7,527 nucleotides of DNA from NCBI GenBank assembly GCA_947259865.1, contig CAMYNZ010000184.1, positions 1-7,527 on the forward strand, in the 5' to 3' direction. A program made the translations under genes and the position numbers. The stretch is from an uncultured Desulfobacterales bacterium (GTDB lineage Bacteria; Desulfobacterota; Desulfobacteria; Desulfobacterales; G020354645). How positions within the stretch are numbered: position 1 is the stretch's first letter; every line of letters starts with the position of its first letter. Below are positions 1 through 5,360 of this stretch, piece by piece. The notes below the pieces were generated by a model. That model did no database searches, was not told the origin of the DNA, and was given only the letters and a program-made list of their open reading frames with translations.

Positions 1-23
1 GTGTTATTGATAGAAATGTCTAA
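1..23 (+). CDS. Possible last codons of an upstream gene ending in a receiver domain
   Basis: In the third frame the window opens with codons for VIDRNV followed by TAA at 21-23. This resembles the last residues of the hybrid kinase at 524-2143 (VIDKN then stop), so the gene just outside the window may also end in a receiver domain. That would fit a cluster of phosphorelay genes. Only six codons are visible, so the match is suggestive and could be chance. Confidence 0.3.
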
Positions 24-35
24 AAAAGGTATAAT
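7..35 (+). promoter_or_regulatory. Sigma70-type promoter for the receiver/hybrid-kinase pair
   Basis: TTGATA (7-12) and TATAAT (30-35) are separated by exactly 17 bp. The -35 box matches the consensus at 5 of 6 positions and the -10 box at 6 of 6. Transcription would start near 42, giving a leader of about 75 nt. The -35 box overlaps the probable end of the upstream gene. The leader contains the palindrome TGAAAACATTTTCA (68-81), a possible regulator site. Confidence 0.6.
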
Positions 36-116
36 TATCAGGTTTTCTTCCCATAAAATACCGGAGATGAAAACATTTTCAGGAAATTATAAATTTTAAG
101 GGTCAGGAGCGCTGCA

Positions 117-497
117 TTGGCAAACGACAAGATTCTGGTAATTGAAGACAACCAGATGAATATGATGCTGATAAGGGATCTCCTCCAGCTGGAAGGCTGG
201 CAGGTTTTGGGGGCCGTGGATGCTGAAGAAGGTATCCAAACGGCGAAAAAACAGCTGCCCGCGTTAATATTGATGGACATTCAACTTCCCGGAATGGACG
301 GTTTGCGCGCCACTCGTATCATTAATGATGATCCGCAGTTAAAAACCATACCGGTGGTAGCCCTGACTTCTTATGCCATGCAGGGTGATATCGATAAAGC
401 CAAGCAGGCCGGGTGCGTGGGCTATATAACAAAACCCATTGATACCAGAAATTTTGCACAGACGCTGGCACAATATGCAGCAGGCCGCGGCATTTAA
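117..497 (+). CDS. Stand-alone response regulator receiver protein (DivK/CheY-like)
   Basis: A 126-residue single-domain receiver with no output domain, so it should work by phosphorylation-dependent protein contacts or as a phosphoryl shuttle in the cytoplasm. Visible receiver residues are the acidic pair E10-D11, phospho-acceptor D54 in LILMDIQLPGMDG, T84 and K106 in the ITKP motif. The sequence MDIQLPGMDGL and the LTSYAMQGD stretch resemble DivK-type receivers. The start is TTG at 117 with AGGAG at 105-109, 7 nt upstream. The next in-frame ATG codons would remove beta-strand 1 and the acidic pair, so they are unlikely starts. The stop lies 26 bp before the hybrid kinase, suggesting co-transcription and a shared phosphorelay. 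The exact partner cannot be read from sequence. Confidence 0.9.
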   Translation: MANDKILVIEDNQMNMMLIRDLLQLEGWQVLGAVDAEEGIQTAKKQLPALILMDIQLPGMDGLRATRIINDDPQLKTIPVVALTSYAMQGDIDKAKQAGCVGYITKPIDTRNFAQTLAQYAAGRGI

Positions 498-523
498 CCA
501 ACCTGCACGAAAGTGAAAAAGCC

Positions 524-2143
524 ATGCCTAAGAAAAACAGAATATTGGTTGTGGATGACGAGCCGATGAACGTTGATTTGCTGGAGGCCATGCTCACGGA
601 TGGGAAATATGAGGTAATCAGTGCTGGCAATGGATCCGAGGCCCTGGAAAAAGCAACTGACTTATTCCCCGATTTAATCCTGTTGGATATCATGATGCCC
701 GGCATGGACGGATATCAGGTGACCCGCAAATTAAAGGATGACCCCAGCACCCGTCATATCCCGATTGTTCTGGTAACTGCATTGAATGGTGTAGAAGATA
801 AAATAAAAGGGCTGGAAGTGGGTGCCGATGATTTTTTAACCAAGCCTCTGGAGAAAGCCGAACTGCAGGCCCGCGTAAAATCATTGCTTAAGGTCAAAGC
901 CTATCACGACCACATATTGAACTATCAAAAAGAACTTGAAGCGGAAGTCAAGCGCCGAACTAAAAAATTAGAAAGGGAGCTCGCTAAACGCAAAGAAACA
1001 GAGGCCCAGCTTATCCAGGCTCAAAAAATGGAGGCCATCGGTACCCTCGCAGGGGGTATCGCTCACGATTTCAACAATATCCTTTCTTCCATCATGGGAT
1101 ATACCGAACTGGCTCTCTACGAAATTGAGGATGAGACAGAACTTCACGAGTATCTGCAGGAGGTCCTGGTTGCCGGCGGTCGCGCCAAAGATCTGGTACA
1201 ACAAATATTGACCTTCAGCAGACGATCAGAAAAGGTAATGAAACCGGTCCAGATCGAACCCATTTTGAAAGAGGTATTCAAGCTCCTCAGGGCATCATTA
1301 CCGGCAACGATAGAAATGAACCAAAATATTAGCAGCAACTCGGTTGTGCTGGCTGACCTCACCCAGATCCATCAACTCATTATGAATCTGTGTACCAATG
1401 CGGCTCAAGCCATGGAGAAAGAAGGCGGCACGCTCGAAGTCAGTCTGGGCGAGGAGCAACTCGAAAAAGGTTTTACGGATCAACACACTGATATTAAACC
1501 CGGTAGCTATATGAAGTTGTCGGTCAGCGACACGGGTTGCGGCATGACACCGGATGTAATGGAGCGTATCTTTGATCCTTTCTTCACTACCAAAGAAAAG
1601 GGTAAAGGCACCGGTATAGGACTTTCAGCCGTTCATGGTATTGTCAAAAGTCACGGTGGGACAATAACAGTTTCCAGTGAACCGGGAAAGGGTTCCATAT
1701 TCAAAGCCTTTTTGCCCATGATTGATAAAGAAGTGACAGCGGACGACGCGATTGAACAAACAATTCGCACCGGAAATGAAAGCATCCTATTCGTAGACGA
1801 TGAACAGGCACTGGCGAACATGGGAAAATTAATGCTGGAGCATCTGGGATATAAAGTGGATGCCTGCACAGACAGCCTGGTAGCCCTTGAAAAATTCAAA
1901 GCCCAACCCGATAAATTCGATCTTGCAATATGCGACATGACCATGCCGAAAATGACCGGCAAGGACCTGGCGCTCGAATTAAGAGGAATCCGTTCCGATT
2001 TGCCAATCATTCTATGTACGGGTTACAATGCCAATATATCAGAACTCAGCGCCAAGAATATGGGCATTAATGCCTTTGTCCTGAAACCCATAGCGATGGG
2101 TAAAATCGGCAAAATCATACGCAAGGTAATAGACAAGAATTAA
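524..2143 (+). CDS. Soluble hybrid sensor histidine kinase, receiver-HisKA-HATPase-receiver
   Basis: A 539-residue cytoplasmic kinase with no membrane segment. The order is an N-terminal receiver (about 5-122; D11, D12, phospho-acceptor D55, T85, K107), a charged coiled-coil linker (about 128-168), and a HisKA domain with H box HDFNN where H181 is the phospho-acceptor. The ATPase domain (about 275-398) has N-box N288/N292, G1 DTGCGM at 336-341, F-box IFDPFFTTK and G2 GKGTGIGL at 360-367. A second receiver follows (about 419-535; D425, D426, phospho-acceptor D471, T499, K521). All catalytic residues are present. Input is probably phosphorylation of the first receiver, since no PAS, GAF or other sensor module is visible. 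H181 would then pass phosphate to D471 or to the neighbouring single receiver. The ATG at 524 follows only a weak purine tract (AAGTGAAAAA), so translation may be coupled to the preceding gene. Confidence 0.93.
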   Translation: MPKKNRILVVDDEPMNVDLLEAMLTDGKYEVISAGNGSEALEKATDLFPDLILLDIMMPGMDGYQVTRKLKDDPSTRHIPIVLVTALNGVEDKIKGLEVGADDFLTKPLEKAELQARVKSLLKVKAYHDHILNYQKELEAEVKRRTKKLERELAKRKETEAQLIQAQKMEAIGTLAGGIAHDFNNILSSIMGYTELALYEIEDETELHEYLQEVLVAGGRAKDLVQQILTFSRRSEKVMKPVQIEPILKEVFKLLRASLPATIEMNQNISSNSVVLADLTQIHQLIMNLCTNAAQAMEKEGGTLEVSLGEEQLEKGFTDQHTDIKPGSYMKLSVSDTGCGMTPDVMERIFDPFFTTKEKGKGTGIGLSAVHGIVKSHGGTITVSSEPGKGSIFKAFLPMIDKEVTADDAIEQTIRTGNESILFVDDEQALANMGKLMLEHLGYKVDACTDSLVALEKFKAQPDKFDLAICDMTMPKMTGKDLALELRGIRSDLPIILCTGYNANISELSAKNMGINAFVLKPIAMGKIGKIIRKVIDKN

Positions 2144-2240
2144 TCATTTCAGTTCACCCCGCCCTATTTACAACACGGGTATTAACAAAAAGCTTCATCG
2201 CAAATTCCCTGTTAAGGCGACCATAATCCTTTGCCATGGA

Positions 2241-2430
2241 GACCCACCGGAAGGGGTCGGCCTATCTGTAATAGTTTTACAAATCAGAAATCAGGCGTAC
2301 GTAGCGACGGTTCCTGCTAGGTTGGCTGGGAAGCCAGGCGGCTTGAAGGCAAGAAAGCTCAGTTGCTAATAATAACCGCTGAAAGCGGATTGGGTTTTCT
2401 GAATTTCTTTCAGAAACTGTGAAAGAATCC
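2241..2430 (+). ncRNA. Candidate structured leader RNA in the spacer before the PLP enzyme
   Basis: The 430-bp spacer 2144-2573 has no convincing gene but shows a chain of short hairpins. GACC/CC pairs with GG/GGTC around a GGAA tetraloop (2241-2258). TTGGCT pairs with AGCCAG, including one G-U pair, around GGGA (2322-2337). CTTG/CAAG closes AAGG (2342-2353). CCGCT/AGCGG closes GAA (2376-2388). TTTCTGAA/TTCAGAAA has a 5-nt loop (2396-2416) and is enclosed by GGATT (2387-2391) and AATCC (2426-2430). GGAA and GGGA both fit the GNRA loop pattern. No terminator-like T-run follows. I could not match it to the SAM, SAH, cobalamin, glycine, guanidine or c-di-GMP riboswitch consensus as I know them. 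It could be a riboswitch-like leader, a small RNA or a decayed repeat. The rest of the spacer is AT-rich with no clear signal apart from the promoter candidate at 2494-2523. Confidence 0.3.
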
Positions 2431-2493
2431 TAAAAATTTTGTTCACCCCGTTAAACACGGTGCGGCAAAAAGTTTAAAATGGATATAAATTAC

Positions 2494-2523
2494 TTGCAAT
2501 GCGTGTGTGCTCTATCCTATATG
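2494..2523 (+). promoter_or_regulatory. Possible promoter of the PLP enzyme gene
   Basis: TTGCAA (2494-2499) and TATATG (2518-2523) are 18 bp apart, each matching the sigma70 consensus at 4 of 6 positions. They lie about 50 bp before the ATG at 2574. If this is the promoter in use, the hairpin-rich region at 2241-2430 would not be in the transcript. Confidence 0.3.
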
Positions 2524-2573
2524 TGCGACTTAAATAATTGATCACATCATATTTTATTCGGAGATAGTCAGCC

Positions 2574-3704
2574 ATGAAAAAATACACCCAGTGCGTTCAT
2601 AGCGGCACCTATATAGATGAGAGGACCCGAGGAGTGAATAGCCCTATATTTACCTCATCTTCTTTCGGGTATCTGGACATACCTGAAAATGTCTATCCCC
2701 GCTACTTTAATACCCCGAATCAGACATCTGTTGTGCGCAAGTTGTGCGACCTGGAAAATGCCGAGGATGGTTTGCTTTTTAGCTCCGGTATGGCCGCGAT
2801 CAGTACGGTGATATTCTCACTTCTGAGCAGTGGCGATCATATTGTTTTACAACGGGATATTTACGGAGGCACCCACCATTTCGTAACCGCCGAGTTTGAC
2901 AGATTCGGTATTGCGTATACATTTGTTTCAAACCGAATTGAAGAATTCAAAGCAGCAGTAAGAAAAAACACCAGGGTTATCTACATCGAAACACCCTCCA
3001 ACCCTCTGCTCCGTATTACCGACATCGAAGCGGTGGCTCAAATTGCCGGATCCAATAACATTGTGACTGTCATAGACGGCACATTCGCCACGCCCATCAA
3101 CCAGAATCCGCTCGAACTCGGAGTCGATATAGTGGTGCACAGCGGGACGAAATATATCGGCGGGCATTCTGATATATGTTGCGGCGCTGTGCTGGCTTCG
3201 AAACATTTAACCCAAAAGATAAGATCTTCGGCAGCTAATTTCGGCGGCAGCTTAAATGCACTGACCTGTTATTTGATTGAAAGAAGCTTAAAGACCCTGG
3301 CTATCCGGGTGGAGAAACAAAACCAAAATGCACTATTCATCGCCCAAAAGTTGGAAAGAAATCCCCGAATCACAAAGGTACACTATCCGGGTTTAGAAAA
3401 TCATGAGGGATTTGATATTGCCAGAAAACAAATGAGCGCGTTTGGCGGCATGCTCTCATTCGAATTGGATGAACAAAGCATAGACACCGATACATTTCTG
3501 CGAAACCTGCACCTGATAAAGCCCGCCCTCAGTCTTGGCGGCGTCGAGACGATTATTTGCTCACCGATCACCACGTCCCATGCCAAAATCAGTCCTGAAG
3601 AACGTTCGCAGCTTGGAATTACGGACGCACTCCTGAGGTTGTCGGTGGGCATCGAAGACTGCGATGATTTGCTGGCTGATATCGAGCAGGCATTATTGGT
3701 TTGA
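2574..3704 (+). CDS. PLP-dependent trans-sulfuration enzyme (cystathionine gamma-synthase / lyase family)
   Basis: A 376-residue fold-type I PLP enzyme of the Cys/Met metabolism family, expected to act in the cytosol on cystathionine, homocysteine, methionine or an O-acyl-homoserine. K193 in HSGTKYIGGHSD is the cofactor-binding lysine. Y41 and R43 match the family's Y-x-R phosphate-binding pair. SSGMAAI (70-76) is the phosphate loop, Y97 in DIYGGT is the ring-stacking tyrosine, D168 binds the pyridine nitrogen, and SLGGVET (320-326) with R355 in LLRLSVGIED forms the carboxylate site. The length fits cystathionine gamma-synthase or beta/gamma-lyase better than O-acetylhomoserine sulfhydrylase, which is usually about 430. 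The methionine gamma-lyase cysteine in the YGCT motif is replaced here by glycine (G99), which argues against that activity. Exact specificity cannot be decided from sequence. The start has CGGAGA at 2559-2564, 9 nt upstream. No pathway partner gene is adjacent. Confidence 0.88.
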   Translation: MKKYTQCVHSGTYIDERTRGVNSPIFTSSSFGYLDIPENVYPRYFNTPNQTSVVRKLCDLENAEDGLLFSSGMAAISTVIFSLLSSGDHIVLQRDIYGGTHHFVTAEFDRFGIAYTFVSNRIEEFKAAVRKNTRVIYIETPSNPLLRITDIEAVAQIAGSNNIVTVIDGTFATPINQNPLELGVDIVVHSGTKYIGGHSDICCGAVLASKHLTQKIRSSAANFGGSLNALTCYLIERSLKTLAIRVEKQNQNALFIAQKLERNPRITKVHYPGLENHEGFDIARKQMSAFGGMLSFELDEQSIDTDTFLRNLHLIKPALSLGGVETIICSPITTSHAKISPEERSQLGITDALLRLSVGIEDCDDLLADIEQALLV

Positions 3705-3710
3705 TCTTTC

Positions 3711-3953
3711 TCACCGCAAAGGCGCAGAGAGCGCGGAGAGTTTTATTTTTTTGCTTTCCGCTGAGAGGACGGAAAGCAAAAGATCTCAGCCTTGCGGGGC
3801 GGGCTTATAATTCTAAAATAGAAGGTACATACTATTTTCGCATACATGTAATTTATGGCTGAGTGGTTTCCCTCTGCCGGTATACCTGTCCCGCTGACCA
3901 GCGGGATCAACGGCAGAGAGAAAAAATTCTATTCTCTGCGATCCTTGCCCGGT
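3711..3953. repeat. Composite inverted-repeat (REP/MITE-like) element between convergent genes
   Basis: The left end CACCGCAAAGGCGCAGAGAG (3712-3731) is an imperfect inverted match to the right end CTCTGCGATCCTTGCCCGGT (3934-3953). Inside are a perfect 12-bp stem TTTTGCTTTCCG/CGGAAAGCAAAA with a 9-nt loop (3749-3781), a 7-bp AT stem AAAATAG/CTATTTT (3815-3838), and a nested hairpin CTCTGCCG/CGGCAGAG (3872-3918) enclosing TCCCGCT/AGCGGGA (3889-3906). From memory, CACCGCAAAGGCGCAGAG-type ends are a common dispersed intergenic repeat in Desulfobacterota and some other phyla, though no search was run. No hairpin is followed by a T-run, so none is a standard intrinsic terminator. The element does lie between two gene ends, where it could help end transcription or block RNA decay. 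Confidence 0.55.
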
Positions 3954-3957
3954 TAAA

Positions 3958-4045
3958 TAGTTTGAGTTTAGCGTATTAAACGTTAGTTTTGAAAATCACA
4001 AAAAATGAAAACCGCTACGTTGGATTTACTAAAAAACTCAAACTA
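3958..4045. repeat. 88-bp segment with perfect 12-bp terminal inverted repeats
   Basis: TAGTTTGAGTTT (3958-3969) and AAACTCAAACTA (4034-4045) are exact inverted copies separated by 64 bp of AT-rich, non-coding sequence. The outer ends read TA, which would suit a TA-duplicating, IS630/mariner-type miniature element. A two-base match at each end is weak evidence. It could instead be a large RNA hairpin. No transposase is in the window. Confidence 0.4.
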
Positions 4046-4145
4046 AGATTTGATCAACCCAGAAAGGTCTTCGTTGAGACAAAAAATTCAAAAGCCTATT
4101 ACAGCCCGATTTTTAAAAAACTACTCAAATCTTATTTAACTGGGT
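4045..4145. other. Interleaved inverted repeats with pseudoknot-type order
   Basis: AAGATTTGA (4045-4053) is complementary to TCAAATCTT (4125-4133), and ACCCAG (4057-4062) to CTGGGT (4140-4145). The order a-b-a'-b' is that of a pseudoknot rather than nested hairpins. The first arm abuts the 12-bp repeat ending at 4045. The remaining gap up to the end of the OsmC-like gene (4146-4230) shows no gene and only a weak AAAAACATTTTT hairpin just past that gene's stop. Confidence 0.25.
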
Positions 4146-4230
4146 AAACCTCGAGCGTAGCGGGCGGTGAACAAACAGATGCATACACTCAACACAGAAC
4201 CGGACCCTAAAAACATTTTTGAGATAGCTT

Positions 4231-4701
4231 CTAGTCTGGTGCATCCTCCATAGTGAGTTCATGGTTAAGCTTGATACATCCGGTCACGCTTTGGGCGCCC
4301 GGGCATAAATGGATATAGTTTTCCAGGGCCTCGATAGCATCTTCCCTTTTTTCCGGGGGAAGTTTAAGCCAATAGCGCACGTCAATTTGCGTGATTTTGA
4401 GGACACCATCGACAGCCTCGATATCACCGGTGACGGTGGCCTTAAACCGATCTTGAAAAGTACGAATCTTTTGTCCGCCCAGAACCCGGGCATAAGTACC
4501 CATCATTCAACCGCCTACAGCACCGACGATGTGGTCCAATGTCGCCGCATGCTCCTCTTCGGGATCAATATTGTAAAAGTCCTTGATGCCGCCGTGAACA
4601 CCATAATACACCGGTTCGCCAAAACCTTCAATTTGGGCCTTACGGGTCGGACCCTTTTCTCTGGTAATTGTAATCTGTGATTGGTGAACTACTTTTGACA
4701 T
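4231..4701 (-). CDS. OsmC-family protein with predicted selenocysteine (in-frame TGA)
   Basis: Reading from ATG at 4701 to TAG at 4231-4233 gives 156 residues, with one internal TGA at codon 65 (4507-4509). The two halves share one frame and no base is missing. Codons 1-64 end in the helix ATLDHIVGAVGG, and codons 66-156 continue MMGTYARVLGG. In OsmC/Ohr proteins a catalytic cysteine directly follows this GG, so the TGA replaces that residue. C133 in HLCPGAQS is the second conserved cysteine. Family members are cytosolic thiol peroxidases reducing organic hydroperoxides. Here selenocysteine 65 would be the attacking residue and C133 the resolving one. AAGGAGG (4707-4713) lies 5 nt before the ATG, a strong ribosome site. 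Without readthrough the product would be 64 residues and lack both redox centres. A nonsense mutation is the alternative, but the exact position and the following hairpin favour selenocysteine. Selenocysteine forms of OsmC-like proteins have been reported in bacteria. Confidence 0.85.
4460..4509 (-). promoter_or_regulatory. Predicted bacterial SECIS element directing UGA recoding
   Basis: On the minus strand, the TGA (4509-4507) is followed after 15 nt by GCCCGGGTTCTGGGC (4491-4477). GCCC pairs with GGGC, extended by a G-U pair to leave loop GGUUC. GTAC (4499-4496) can pair with GTAC (4463-4460) as an outer stem. As I recall the E. coli fdhF SECIS, its apical GCAGGUCUGC hairpin also begins 15 nt after the UGA and has a GU-containing loop. 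The element lies within the coding region, as expected for a bacterial SECIS. Pairing was judged by eye, without an energy calculation. Confidence 0.6.
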
Positions 4702-4752
4702 GGTTCCCTCCTTGGCAGATAGATTTAATGAATAAAAAAAACCAGAAATATG

Positions 4753-4758
4753 TTTATA
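4753..4758 (-). promoter_or_regulatory. Possible -10 box for the OsmC-like gene
   Basis: The minus strand reads TATAAA, matching 5 of 6 consensus bases, about 52 nt before the ATG at 4701. No good -35 box lies 16-18 bp upstream. A run of eight T on the minus strand (4733-4740 region) follows in the leader. Confidence 0.25.
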
Positions 4759-4842
4759 AGAAATCGATTTGATGAATCAGCAGAGATGCGTACACATCAG
4801 GTTCAAGATATTAGGTATGTTTCAATTGACATTCTAATATTT

Positions 4843-4926
4843 ACTTAAAACTTAATACCTAAAACTTCTATTTTAGATCCAATTTTTCTTTGACAACTGA
4901 CTACATACTACGGACGACTGACACTG
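4843..4926. repeat. Two degenerate heptamer tandem-repeat tracts
   Basis: From 4843 to 4870 the sequence divides into ACTTAAA, ACTTAAT, ACCTAAA, ACTTCTA. From 4892 to 4926 it divides into GACAACT, GACTACA, TACTACG, GACGACT, GACACTG. Both keep a strict 7-bp period with a variable base or two per unit, and both avoid coding sequence. They recall the short tandemly repeated heptanucleotides described in cyanobacteria. Their role here is unknown. Confidence 0.45.
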
Positions 4927-5125
4927 AACGTTTCACACGATCCATATACAAAATACACAATTTCTCGATAAAGGCAATTGAAATGAAAAAAACAACTAAA
5001 TCTTAAAGAGCATATCGTTGCTCATATGACAATAACACCCCACTAAATGGAAGCTCCTCCGGCCATATCTCCCGATTTTGGTCTATTCCGGTCTTCCAAC
5101 AAGCGATCGTGAGATTCAAAACTGA

Positions 5126-5168
5126 TTGATTTTTACGTTAAATTTTAGTATGTTGAAATGTCATTTCA
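5126..5168 (+). promoter_or_regulatory. Candidate promoter with start-site palindrome upstream of the multi-PAS gene
   Basis: TTGATT (5126-5131) and TATGTT (5149-5154) are 17 bp apart, each 4 of 6 to the sigma70 consensus. The palindrome TGAAATG-T-CATTTCA (5154-5168) begins at the last base of the -10 box and covers the predicted start site near 5161, a usual place for a repressor operator. The leader to the ATG at 5361 would be about 200 nt. Confidence 0.35.
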
Positions 5169-5248
5169 GCTTTATTACCAGCTTGGGTTTTGTGCACAGT
5201 GCTTAACCGAAGACTGGAAATAACTGTGGTTTATGTCCTTATAATCTT

Positions 5249-5269
5249 GAACGGGGAACCCGGAACCTC
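5249..5269. repeat. Short heptamer tandem repeat, GAACNNN type
   Basis: Three consecutive 7-bp units GAACGGG, GAACCCG and GAACCTC share the first four bases. This is a third tract with the same 7-bp period as those at 4843-4926, and the unit differs from both. Confidence 0.35.
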
Positions 5270-5360
5270 TCAGTTCAGGTCGTAAATTATTTGTCTATCC
5301 TCATTCGTTCATGCCAACACGTAATTTTCAAATTCAACCCTAAAAAAAAGGTCCGGATAA

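Larger units (their letters stand above)
4702..5360. other. 659-bp divergent spacer between the OsmC-like and multi-PAS genes
   Basis: No coding region with family features or a good ribosome site was seen on either strand. The spacer is AT-rich and must carry promoters for both divergent genes. It holds three heptamer repeat tracts, a promoter/palindrome candidate and a possible minus-strand -10 box (each listed separately). It also has a GAGCA/TGCTC hairpin (5008-5023), the 8-bp palindrome TGTGCACA (5191-5198), and two distant arms, TTCCGGTCTTC (5086-5096) and GAAGACTGGAA (5209-5219), that pair with one G-U over 11 bp. A perfect TATAAT stands at 5240-5245 but has no matching -35 box. Confidence 0.5.

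Noticed and set aside
2241..2337. A c-di-GMP (GEMM) or SAM riboswitch
   Set aside because: Some short similarities exist (GGTTGGCTGGG, CCGGAAGG), but the conserved core blocks of these riboswitches as I know them are not present in order.
3749..3781. Intrinsic terminator for the PLP enzyme gene
   Set aside because: The 12-bp stem is strong, but no T-run follows it on either strand. The T-rich tract lies on the 5' side of the plus-strand stem.
4231..4506. A separate 91-residue protein starting at ATG 4506
   Set aside because: No ribosome site lies before it, it starts immediately after the TGA, and it lacks the first half of the OsmC fold.
4309..4680. A 123-residue plus-strand ORF
   Set aside because: It is antisense to the OsmC-like gene, with no ribosome site and no family resemblance, so it is a shadow ORF.
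4507..4701. A separate 64-residue protein ending at the TGA
   Set aside because: It has the strong ribosome site but stops exactly at the OsmC catalytic position. The same frame continues the fold, so it is the first part of one recoded gene.
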